Part shown: piece by piece, positions 26,315 through 34,091 of the stretch
How the letters are laid out: each line of letters begins with the position of its first letter
Numbering within the stretch: the first letter of the stretch is position 1
NCBI GenBank assembly: GCA_030037645.1
Contig: JASHQI010000034.1
Span: 1 to 64,000 of the forward strand
Length of the DNA: 64,000 bases
From: Xanthobacteraceae bacterium
Lineage (GTDB): Bacteria > Pseudomonadota > Alphaproteobacteria > Rhizobiales > Xanthobacteraceae
Direction: 5' to 3'
Made by a program: the position numbers and the translations under genes
The notes under the pieces: model-generated
Seen by the model: only the letters and a program-made list of their open reading frames with translations
Databases searched by the model: none
Told to the model about the DNA's origin: nothing

Positions 26315-27727
26315 TTACGGCGCCTTCGCGCTCGTCAACGCGTGCGTCAGTCCAGCGCAGGAGGGGCTGAGGTCAAGGCTCAATGCCGCGTCGATGATGC
26401 GCGATCGCGAGGCGGCATCGAGATGCGACGCCGTGATGGCGTTGAACTTGCGGGTCACCGCCGCCTCGTCGAGACCGCGCCGCGAGAAGCCGGGAGGATC
26501 TAGCACCTCGACCACAATCTCGCGACCCGTATTGTCGCGAGCGGTCATCACGCAGGGGAAACTGCCGGGCGAGCGGCGATTGAGCTCGGGATCGACCGCG
26601 ATCTCAAGCTTGGCCATTACAGCCCTTACCTTTGGATCGTTCCAGCGCTCGTTGTCGTACTGGGTGAGGCCGAAATCCCCGTCGATGAGCGACACCGCGG
26701 CGAGGAAGTTGAAGCTGTGATCGGCCGCTTCGCGCGAGGTCGGATTGATGCGGCCGGCATCGTCCTTTTGCCGACGCAAGAAGGGCATATCCGCCATCGC
26801 GACACGGATGCGTAGCAGCCGCTCAACCTCGCCCCCGATCTTCGCGTGGAGCGCAATGCCGGCCGCCACGATTGCCTGACCGGTGGCGAGGCAGGGATAG
26901 GCCTTGATGTTGGCCCGCATGATGTAGCTCTCCGCTGGCAGCGGTGCAGCCAGCATGGCGAGCGGCCCGCTTAGAGAGAACACTGGCGCCAACCCGACCG
27001 GATTTTCGAACAGATCGAGCGGCCCGGTCACGCCGTGACGCGCCAACAGCGTCGCCTGCATGCCGTTTTGGGCGACGAGCGCATTGGCAAACGATTTTGC
27101 CGCCGAGATGGCGCCATGGCGCACTGCCAGCGGAGTCGGAGAGCGCGCGGCACTCAGCGCCAGCGCGTTGGCGACCTGCGCCGCCTCGAGCCCCATCAGC
27201 CGGCCCGCCATCGCAGGAGCCACAAGGCCCGAGACGGTGACACCGTCCCAGCCGGAATCGCGCGCCATCAGATCGTTGACACGGCCGAAGATCTCGTAGC
27301 CGAGTACGATCGCGGCTATGACCTCACGGCCCGAGACGCCCGAAGCCTCGCCGGCCGCGACTGCGACCGGAATGTTGTCGCTCGGATGCCCTCCGATTTC
27401 ACCCTTGATATTGTTGACGTAGTCGTTGAGGTCGAGAATGCGAACGAGCGCACCGTTCACCAGCACGGCATTGGGCGCGCCGGTCTTTCGCGCCGAGCCG
27501 ATCACGCTGCAGGTCGGCGCCCCGCCCACTTCGGCGTATGTCGCCAGCACCGCCTTGGCGCTGACTTCATCGAGCGCCGCATAACCGCAGCCGATCGTAT
27601 CGAGCAGCAGGAGTTTGGCTTGCTGCATCGCCGAAGTTGGAATCTCCTCCGCGCGCGGCGCCATCGCCCATTGGGCGAGTTTCTCGATAGTACCGGGCTC
27701 ACCATGCGTCGTATGACGCTTTACCAT
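26315..27727 (-). CDS. MmgE/PrpD family protein
   Basis: 470 residues of the 2-methylcitrate dehydratase/cis-aconitate decarboxylase fold family. Typical segments are the N-terminal helix pair ending LLLLDTIGCGYAAL, NGALVRILDLNDYV with the conserved Asp-rich turn, GGHPSDNIPVAVAAGEASG, and the AYPCLATGQAIVAA segment of the second domain. The MmgE/PrpD family is broad and members next to dehydrogenase or transporter genes often have unknown substrates. No other 2-methylcitrate-cycle gene (prpB, prpC) is in the window, so a propionate role is unsupported. Confidence 0.92.
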   Translation of the reverse strand: MVKRHTTHGEPGTIEKLAQWAMAPRAEEIPTSAMQQAKLLLLDTIGCGYAALDEVSAKAVLATYAEVGGAPTCSVIGSARKTGAPNAVLVNGALVRILDLNDYVNNIKGEIGGHPSDNIPVAVAAGEASGVSGREVIAAIVLGYEIFGRVNDLMARDSGWDGVTVSGLVAPAMAGRLMGLEAAQVANALALSAARSPTPLAVRHGAISAAKSFANALVAQNGMQATLLARHGVTGPLDLFENPVGLAPVFSLSGPLAMLAAPLPAESYIMRANIKAYPCLATGQAIVAAGIALHAKIGGEVERLLRIRVAMADMPFLRRQKDDAGRINPTSREAADHSFNFLAAVSLIDGDFGLTQYDNERWNDPKVRAVMAKLEIAVDPELNRRSPGSFPCVMTARDNTGREIVVEVLDPPGFSRRGLDEAAVTRKFNAITASHLDAASRSRIIDAALSLDLSPSCAGLTHALTSAKAP

Positions 27728-28153
27728 CTTCCCAATCCTCCCAACTCCTCCGCATCAACGTTTGCTGGAAAATGAACACAGAACAAATCGCTCTAAGATA
27801 ATCCACGATGCCGACACATCAAAACACCGAGCAATGCGACGTCCGAAATCGGGTCGCTGGTGTAAGCGGATATTCGCGACACCAACGTCCGCTTTGCATC
27901 GAACTGCGGCCACAGGCCAGTCTCGATGCCCCGCGAAAATCCAGCCAGTATCGGCGCGTTCGAACCGAGTCCATTCAATTTGAAATTGGTTGTTGAAATT
28001 TCGAGCCGGAGACTCCGCGTAAAAATTCACCAACAACGACTTGGTCTGCGCATAGTTGCCAATGCAACGGCCGATAACAGCCATGTTAAGATTGCGGATT
28101 CATTGCAGGTTTTTTTGGGTGTCCCGGAAACGCGGCACAGAGACGCAACTGGT
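27728..28153. other. intergenic region between the MmgE/PrpD gene and tRNA-Gln
   Basis: About 425 bases. Minus-strand frames of 61 and 109 codons cross it but have no ribosome site and no recognisable family, so I do not call them genes. It should hold the promoter of the MmgE/PrpD gene and the 3' processing region of the tRNA. Confidence 0.45.
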
Positions 28154-28228
28154 TGGCTGGGGCGGGAGGATTCGAACCTCCGAATGGCGGAATCAAAATC
28201 CGCTGCCTTACCACTTGGCTACGCCCCA
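28154..28228 (-). tRNA. tRNA-Gln, anticodon UUG (CCA encoded)
   Basis: On the minus strand a full cloverleaf is seen: acceptor stem TGGGGCG/CGCCCCA, discriminator G and encoded CCA. The anticodon stem GCGGA/TCCGC carries the loop TTTTGAT (anticodon TTG), and the T arm is GGAGG-TTCGAAT-CCTCC. The 75 bases include CCA. The call reads glutamine codon CAA, with wobble to CAG. The D arm GCC-AAGTGGTAA-GGC is short, as is usual for tRNA-Gln. Confidence 0.96.
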
Positions 28229-28487
28229 CTATGCCGCCGGATTTCCGTCGGCCGCCGGCCTGTGAGCATTGGCTGGCGGAACATAGCGAGACGCCCTTGG
28301 AGGATCAATGATCGCAGAGCGCCGCGCGCGGCTTTGAATGCTCGAACTCCACCATAATAATCCGCAAGACCCTCCGCGACGTTTCGTGCCGCCGCGCCAA
28401 ACTTCGCGCACAACCGCGCCGTGCCTTGCCAATCGATACCTGAACCGCTGAATATGGCAACGTGGCCCCTTGGGGGTGAGGTCGAGG

Positions 28488-29330
28488 ATGTCGCTTGCTG
28501 GAAAGACGCTGTTCATCACCGGCGCTTCGCGCGGCATCGGCCTTGCGATCGCGCTCCGCGCCGCCCGCGATGGGGCCAATATTGCGATCGCGGCAAAGAC
28601 GGCGACGCCGCATCCGAAGTTGACTGGGACCATTTTTACGGCTGCCGACGAGATCGAGCGCGCCGGCGGCAGGGCGCTGCCGATCATTGTCGATGTCCGC
28701 GACGAGGTAGTGGTGAAAGAATCGCTCGCCAAGACGGCGGCGCGGTTCGGCGGTATCGATATCGTCGTCAACAATGCGAGCGCAATACAACTCACCGGCG
28801 TAATCGACACCGAGATGAAGCGATTCGACCTCATGCATCAGGTCAACGCGCGCGCCACATTCGCCGTTTCGAAATGGGCCATTCCCTATTTGGAGCGGGC
28901 GGCCAATCCACATATTCTCATGATCTCGCCGCCGCTCGACATGAAAGAGAAGTGGTTCGCTCCGCACACCGCCTATTCCATGGCCAAGTTCGGCATGAGC
29001 CTCGTCGTGCTTGGGCTTGCAGGGGAACTGCGCCCGAAAGGCATTGCCGTCAACGCGCTCTGGCCCCGCACAATCATCGCCACCGCCGCGGTGCAAAACC
29101 TGCTCGGCGGTGACTCGATGATGCGCAAGGCACGCAAACCGGCGATCATGGCCGATGCGGCCTATGCACTATTCGCCCACCCCTCCCGCGAAATGACCGG
29201 ACAGTTTCTCATCGACGATAGTTTCTTGGCTCAAAACGGCGTCAAAGACTTCGATCCCTACCGGGTCGATCCGACGCAAGAGCTGTCACCGGACTTTTTC
29301 GTTCCGGACAACATGCCGCCGCCGCACTAG
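28488..29330 (+). CDS. short-chain dehydrogenase/reductase (HSDL2-like)
   Basis: 280 residues from the ATG at 28488 (MSLAGKTLFITG). The ORF-track start at 28470 adds six residues with no better ribosome site. The TGASRGIG cofactor motif and the NNAS motif are present. The catalytic Tyr and Lys are in AYSMAKFG, while the usual Ser region reads ILMISPP. The C-terminal segment QFLIDDSFLAQNGVKDFDPYRVDP is typical of the HSDL2-like subgroup, which is often annotated simply as an SDR. It stands alone between the tRNA and a glycosyltransferase. Its substrate is unknown. Confidence 0.9.
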   Translation: MSLAGKTLFITGASRGIGLAIALRAARDGANIAIAAKTATPHPKLTGTIFTAADEIERAGGRALPIIVDVRDEVVVKESLAKTAARFGGIDIVVNNASAIQLTGVIDTEMKRFDLMHQVNARATFAVSKWAIPYLERAANPHILMISPPLDMKEKWFAPHTAYSMAKFGMSLVVLGLAGELRPKGIAVNALWPRTIIATAAVQNLLGGDSMMRKARKPAIMADAAYALFAHPSREMTGQFLIDDSFLAQNGVKDFDPYRVDPTQELSPDFFVPDNMPPPH

Positions 29331-29510
29331 CAATGCCATCGGCGCTGATGAAAACCGCGTGCGATCTATAAGCCGTTCTTGATAATATCGGCTTCGCAGG
29401 CTGTGCATGCGCCAGGACATATTGCAGACCAATGAAATCTCAAATCGGCACTCGCGATATGATCAAACCGGAATGTGACGCCTTCGGTCTTGACGTTGAA
29501 ACGAAGCTCC

Positions 29511-30467
29511 ATGGAATCCGCAAAGGTTGAAGAGTTGGAGAAGCAAGTGCCGCGTGAGCGTCATCCAGAGGTGCAATCGAGCCCGCCCCAGTCCGGCGAC
29601 GGTGCATCGACGGCCTCGCCGCGTCGTCCCGCACGAACAAGCGATACGCTCATTTTTGTTCCAACCTACAATGAACGAGATTCCATCGAATCACTGATCG
29701 ACCAGATTCTATCGCTGCCGGTGCGTTGTGATTTGCTTTTCGTCGACGACAATTCGAAAGACAGCACTCTCGAGATTTTGACGGCTCGCGCCAGCGCCGA
29801 ACCACGCATCACACTTGTTGTCCGGCGAAAGCCGCTCGGCGTTGGTTCGGCGCATCAGCTCGCATGGCTGCACGCCCGTAGATTCGGCTATGCGCGCTTG
29901 GTGTCGCTGGATGCCGATCTTTCCCACGATCCGGCCGATATACCGCGATTGCTTGCGGCACTGGACGCCGGTGCCGATGTCGCGATCGGGTCGCGATTTA
30001 TCCGTGGCGGCCAACTGGATTACCGCGGCTGGCGACGTCTCTTAAGCGTCGCGGCAAACAATCTGGCCCCGCTGTTGCTTTCTCTGCCGCTGACAGAACT
30101 CACGACCTCGTTTCGCGCCGCGAAGCTCAGTCGCGTTCCGGCAGGCCTGATTGAGACGATCAAAACGCCCGGCTACGGCTTCTTCCTGGTCGGCGCAACG
30201 CGGCTTGCGCGGCAGCGCTTGGTTATCAGCGAAATACCGATTCACTTTCGTGATCGGTCCGGCGGCCGATCGAAAATGCCGCGTCTTGAAATCTTGCGAG
30301 GTACGGTCAATCTTCTGCGCCTGATGATTCGGCGCGGCCGCGTCGTACCGCCAAGCTTGCCGCAGGAAGCCGATAGCGAATGCCGATCATGCGGGCAGCC
30401 GTATCGTGTCGCGACCGTGGACGGCGAAATAGTTTGCCTTGCCTGCTATGATCGAAGCCCTCTGTAA
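29511..30467 (+). CDS. polyprenol-phosphate mannosyltransferase-like GT2 with C-terminal zinc ribbon
   Basis: 318 residues from the ATG at 29511. A GTG at 29475 is the longer alternative. About residues 40-275 form a GT2 domain of the dolichol-phosphate mannose synthase type: FVPTYNERDSIESLI, FVDDNSKDST (DxD-like), SLDADLSHDP (catalytic metal site) and IGSRFIRGG. The last 40 residues hold a separate small module with C-x2-C-x14-C-x2-C (CRSCG ... CLACY), which looks like a zinc ribbon and is not part of the usual enzyme. No membrane anchor is evident. It may make a polyprenyl-phosphate sugar for the glycan genes of the region. The role of the zinc module is unknown. Confidence 0.87.
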   Translation: MESAKVEELEKQVPRERHPEVQSSPPQSGDGASTASPRRPARTSDTLIFVPTYNERDSIESLIDQILSLPVRCDLLFVDDNSKDSTLEILTARASAEPRITLVVRRKPLGVGSAHQLAWLHARRFGYARLVSLDADLSHDPADIPRLLAALDAGADVAIGSRFIRGGQLDYRGWRRLLSVAANNLAPLLLSLPLTELTTSFRAAKLSRVPAGLIETIKTPGYGFFLVGATRLARQRLVISEIPIHFRDRSGGRSKMPRLEILRGTVNLLRLMIRRGRVVPPSLPQEADSECRSCGQPYRVATVDGEIVCLACYDRSPL

Positions 30468-30542
30468 GACCTTCCAACGGAGCTAAGCTCTTGCTTCGCC
30501 GACAATGACCGCCGATCCAACAGCACGCGCCGACAAACAATC

Positions 30543-32318
30543 GTGACTTATCGCGCTCCTCTCGCCGACATCGGTTCCGCGCTCAAGCACGGTGCCGCGC
30601 TTTCGTCTGCGATCGAGGAGGGATTGTTCGGCGATCTTACCATGGATGTAGTCGATGCCGTGCTGGTGGAGGCGGGACGCATTGCCGGGGAGGTGATCGC
30701 TCCGCTCAATCGCGTCGGCGACACATACGGCACGCCGTTCAAGGACGGCACCGTTACCACGCCTCCCGGCTGGAAGGAGGCCTACCACGCCTGGCGGACA
30801 GGCGGCTGGAACGGCCTATCAGCACCCACAGAATGGGGCGGCCAAGCCTTGCCGCATGTCGTCAATGCCGCTTGCACCGAAATGTGGCAGGCCGCATCCA
30901 TGGCCTTCGCGGACGGCCCGATGTTGACAATGGGCGCGGTCGACGCGCTCAGCGCGCACGGCAACGAGCAGCTCAAGCGCACATACCTGCAAAAGCTCGT
31001 GTCTGGGGAGTGGATGGGCACGATGCAGCTCACTGAACCCCAGGCTGGGTCCGATGTCGGTGCGCTGCGCACACGGGCCGAGCGTGTCGACGACGGCTCC
31101 TATCGGATCAAGGGACAAAAAATATTCATTACCTATGGCGAGCACGATCTCACTCCGAACATCATTCATTTTGTGCTAGCGCGACTGCCCGACGCGCCGC
31201 CAGGCACCCGCGGCATTTCGCTGTTTCTGGTGCCGAAATTCTTAGTCAATGACGACGGCTCGCTTGGCGCCCGCAACGACGTGCGCGCGCACTCGGTCGA
31301 ACACAAGCTCGGCATCCACGGTTCGCCGACCTGCACAATGATTTTCGGCGACGCCGGCGGCGCGACGGGCTTTTTGGTCGGCGAAGAAAATGCCGGCATG
31401 GCGTGCATGTTCACGATGATGAACCAAGCGCGGCTTGCGGTCGGCCTGCAAGGCGTCGGCATCGCCGAACGTGCCACGCAATTGGCGCTCGCCTATGCGC
31501 GCGAACGACGACAGGGGCGAGTCGCGACAATGCCGGCGTCGCAATCGGCGACGATCATCGCCCACCCGGATGTCAAGCGCATGCTGCTCACGATGCGCGC
31601 GCTAACGCACGCCGCGCGTGCGATCTGCTACGCGACCGCGATGGCGCTCGACCGCTCTGAGCGCAGCGCGGACGCGGCAATCCGAAAAACGGCGCTCGCG
31701 CACGCTTCGCTGCTCACGCCGGTGGCCAAGGCATTTTCCACCGACATCGGCATTGAGGTCGCCTCGCTCGGCGTACAGGTGCATGGCGGCATGGGCTATA
31801 TCGAGGAAGCCGGTGCGGCGCAGATTTTCCGCGATGCGCGCATCGCTGCGATCTATGAAGGCACCAACGGTATCCAGGCAATCGACTTGGTGACTCGCAA
31901 GCTGCCGCTCGACGGCGGCACTGCAGTCGCGTCGCATATCCGCGAACTGCGCGACATCGTCGCGACGGTGAATGCAGGCAATGATCCGACACTCGGCTGG
32001 ACGCCGGTGCGGTTCGGCGATGCAGTCGAGAGCTTGGCGCGCGCCACCGAATGGCTGCTCGGCCACCTCGACAAAGACGCCGACGCGGCGCTCGCCGGCG
32101 CCACCCCCTATTTGCGGCTGTTCGGGATGGCCACCGGCGGCTGCTATCTGGCACGGCAGGCGCTTGCCGCGCATCGCCTCGGCGAAGAGGCGGGGGCGCG
32201 CCTCGCCCTGTCACGGTTCTTTGCCGAGAATCTTGCGGTTCAGGCCGGCGGCCTCGAACGCACCATCGTCGAAGGCGCGCCGAGCCTGATGAGCGCCGAC
32301 GCGGCACTTGCGGATTAA
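30543..32318 (+). CDS. acyl-CoA dehydrogenase (long form, DmdC-like)
   Basis: 591 residues, longer than the ~380 of short acyl-CoA dehydrogenases, and matching the form with an extra C-terminal domain often annotated as 3-methylmercaptopropionyl-CoA dehydrogenase. The FAD-binding segment is LTEPQAGSDVGALRT. The catalytic-base Glu is in AAIYEGTNGIQAIDL (about residue 440). The start codon is GTG at 30543. It removes two hydrogens from an acyl-CoA and passes electrons to ETF. The substrate chain cannot be told here. No DMSP-pathway genes (dmdA, dmdB, dmdD) are present, so that specific role is not supported. Confidence 0.92.
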   Translation: MTYRAPLADIGSALKHGAALSSAIEEGLFGDLTMDVVDAVLVEAGRIAGEVIAPLNRVGDTYGTPFKDGTVTTPPGWKEAYHAWRTGGWNGLSAPTEWGGQALPHVVNAACTEMWQAASMAFADGPMLTMGAVDALSAHGNEQLKRTYLQKLVSGEWMGTMQLTEPQAGSDVGALRTRAERVDDGSYRIKGQKIFITYGEHDLTPNIIHFVLARLPDAPPGTRGISLFLVPKFLVNDDGSLGARNDVRAHSVEHKLGIHGSPTCTMIFGDAGGATGFLVGEENAGMACMFTMMNQARLAVGLQGVGIAERATQLALAYARERRQGRVATMPASQSATIIAHPDVKRMLLTMRALTHAARAICYATAMALDRSERSADAAIRKTALAHASLLTPVAKAFSTDIGIEVASLGVQVHGGMGYIEEAGAAQIFRDARIAAIYEGTNGIQAIDLVTRKLPLDGGTAVASHIRELRDIVATVNAGNDPTLGWTPVRFGDAVESLARATEWLLGHLDKDADAALAGATPYLRLFGMATGGCYLARQALAAHRLGEEAGARLALSRFFAENLAVQAGGLERTIVEGAPSLMSADAALAD

Positions 32319-32402
32319 GGAAATCTCGCCAAACCACCTTTTCCGATCGGCTCCAGCCGCTTAAGTGTTGAATACGCCAGCGATCGATCGAGCTGCATTG
32401 AT

Positions 32403-33332
32403 ATGTCCACCCTCTTGATTTCCCACCCGGCTTGCCTCGATCACTTGACGCCGCTTGGCCATCCTGAGCGTCCTGACCGGTTGCGCGCCATCGAGCACGC
32501 ACTCGAAGCGGAAAAGTTCCAAACGCTGACGCGCGCGCATGCGCCGTCGGCATCGCTCGAGATTATCGCGCTCTGCCATCCAATGGACTACGTCACGCAG
32601 ATTCGCGACGCGACGCCGAAAGAGGGAATGGTGCGGCTCGACGCTGACACGTCCATGTCTACCGGCAGTTTCGAAGCGGCGATACGCGCCGCGGGCGGCG
32701 CGACCTTTGCGGTCGACGAAGTTTTGGCACAAAAGGCCCAAAACGCGTTCGTCGCGACGCGCCCGCCAGGGCACCATGCCGAGACGGCGCGGCCGATGGG
32801 TTTCTGTTTCTTCGACAACGCTGCCATCGCCGCCCGCTATGCGCAGGACCGACACGGCATCGGCCGCGTCGCGATCGTGGATTTCGACGTGCATCACGGC
32901 AATGGCTCGCAGGAAATTTTTTGGGCTGATAAGTCGGTGATGTACTGCTCGACCCATCAAATGCCGTTGTTTCCCGGCACGGGTGCGGTCATCGAAAGCG
33001 GCGAGCACAACACCATCGTGAATGCGCCGCTTCGTCCCGGCGATGGCCGCGATGCGTTTCGCGCTGCCTTCGAAACCAGGATTCTGCCGCGGCTGCGGGA
33101 TTTCGAACCCGAACTCATCGTTATCTCCGCCGGCTTCGACGCCCACATGCGCGATCCGCTCGCCAACATCAATCTCGACGAGAGCGATTTCACCTGGGTC
33201 ACGCAAAAAATCATGGACGTCGCCGATCGATGCGCTGGCGGCCGCGTCGTATCGCTCTTGGAGGGCGGCTACGACCTCGAAGCGCTCGGCAAGTCCGTCG
33301 CCGCTCACGTTATGACGCTGATGCGGGGATAA
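32403..33332 (+). CDS. histone deacetylase family protein (AcuC/acetylpolyamine amidohydrolase type)
   Basis: 309 residues of the arginase-deacetylase fold. The active-site signatures are present: the His pair in RPPGHHAE (about residue 125), zinc ligands Asp and His in VDFDVHHGNGS (about residue 160) and the third ligand Asp in SAGFDAHMRDP (about residue 245). Bacterial members deacetylate acetyl-polyamines or protein lysines using zinc. The gene is directly upstream of xseB in the same orientation, an arrangement I recall from Hyphomicrobiales genomes. No partner acetyltransferase gene is in the window. Confidence 0.93.
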   Translation: MSTLLISHPACLDHLTPLGHPERPDRLRAIEHALEAEKFQTLTRAHAPSASLEIIALCHPMDYVTQIRDATPKEGMVRLDADTSMSTGSFEAAIRAAGGATFAVDEVLAQKAQNAFVATRPPGHHAETARPMGFCFFDNAAIAARYAQDRHGIGRVAIVDFDVHHGNGSQEIFWADKSVMYCSTHQMPLFPGTGAVIESGEHNTIVNAPLRPGDGRDAFRAAFETRILPRLRDFEPELIVISAGFDAHMRDPLANINLDESDFTWVTQKIMDVADRCAGGRVVSLLEGGYDLEALGKSVAAHVMTLMRG

Positions 33333-33388
33333 ATTGAACTCGGATTGAGCGGAGCAAAATCTTGGATTAGGTAAGACAATTGCACACG

Positions 33389-33413
33389 CCGGATTGCGCA
33401 AGCCGTAATCCGG
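33389..33413. repeat. dispersed palindromic element (CCGGATT...AATCCGG)
   Basis: CCGGATT (33389-33395) and AATCCGG (33407-33413), 11-base loop, followed by GCTACGG. Palindromes of this sequence type, with the same downstream bases, are common between genes in Bradyrhizobium-like genomes (recollection, not a search). It sits in the gap just before xseB. Confidence 0.45.
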
Positions 33414-33420
33414 GCTACGG

Positions 33421-33684
33421 ATGGGGCCGACGATGGCGCAGAAAGGCAACAACGACGTCGCGCAACTGTCCTTCGAGCGCGCGATCGAGGAGCTTGAATC
33501 GATCGTCAAGCGCCTCGAAGAGGGCAAGGTTCCACTTGAAGAATCGGTGACCATTTACGAGCGCGGTGAAGCGCTCAAACGGCGCTGCGAGGATTTGTTG
33601 CGCCAGGCCGAAGCACGCGTGGAGAAGATCGCGCTCGATACCAGTGGCAAGCCGACCGGCACCGAGCCGCTCGACATTGAATAA
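33421..33684 (+). CDS. xseB: exodeoxyribonuclease VII small subunit
   Basis: 87 residues matching the XseB pattern: [45 protein letters not shown], a two-helix coiled hairpin. Exonuclease VII cleaves single-stranded DNA in both directions, and the small subunits wrap the XseA catalytic chain. xseA is usually elsewhere and is not in the window. The start may be the ATG at 33433 (MAQKGNND), which agrees better with family N-termini. The listed start at 33421 adds four residues. The gene follows the deacetylase by about 90 bases, across a palindromic element. Confidence 0.95.
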   Translation: MGPTMAQKGNNDVAQLSFERAIEELESIVKRLEEGKVPLEESVTIYERGEALKRRCEDLLRQAEARVEKIALDTSGKPTGTEPLDIE

Positions 33685-33833
33685 TCATTGGCCGCTCGCG
33701 CTCACGACCCGTCTCGGCGCAAGCGCGAGAGATCAAAAATGGGGCTGTCGTAAATGCCTACGGCAAGATTTCGATTGACTATTGAGAACAAAAAGGGAAC
33801 AATTGTCGGTTCGAGTCGACGGTGGAGGCGACG

Positions 33834-34091
33834 ATGGACCCGGACAAGAGGAACGCATGGCTACGCCAGCTCGATGAGGAATGCCCGTATCAGGTGGTGC
33901 TGCCGCGGCGACAGCTTTCCGATGACAGCGAGATTTTGGATTTCCTTATCGCCTATGCCGGCAAGTTCGATATGTATGTCGAGGACGACTATGCGGCATT
34001 CGTGCGTTACTGCTTCGAGGATCCGCTCGATGCAGAAATTTTTCGCGCGCGATTCGAGCCCAAGGCGGAGCGATTCAAGTTGGCGGGTTAG
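33834..34091 (+). CDS. small acidic conserved-looking hypothetical protein
   Basis: 85 residues from the ATG at 33834, chosen because GGAGG lies five bases upstream. The ORF-track start at 33822 lies over that site. The product (MDPDKRNAWLRQLDEECPYQ...) is acidic, helical and without membrane or signal features. The run FDMYVEDDYAAFVRYCFEDPLDAEIFRARF looks like a folded domain and the codon use is like the neighbours, so I consider it a real gene. I do not recognise a family. Its stop overlaps the stop of ligD by four bases, tail to tail. Confidence 0.7.
   Translation: MDPDKRNAWLRQLDEECPYQVVLPRRQLSDDSEILDFLIAYAGKFDMYVEDDYAAFVRYCFEDPLDAEIFRARFEPKAERFKLAG

Noticed and set aside
28154-28228. 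tRNA-Gln as an integration site for a mobile element
   Set aside because: No integrase, no direct repeat of the tRNA 3' end and no foreign-looking block were seen next to it.
30543-32318. Specific DMSP-pathway role (DmdC) for the acyl-CoA dehydrogenase
   Set aside because: Only general family features are visible and no dmdA, dmdB or dmdD gene is present, so the narrower name was not adopted.
32361-33554. 397-codon minus-strand ORF opposite the histone-deacetylase-like gene and xseB
   Set aside because: Long antisense frames are common at this GC content. The plus strand carries intact active-site motifs in the deacetylase, and xseB matches its family.
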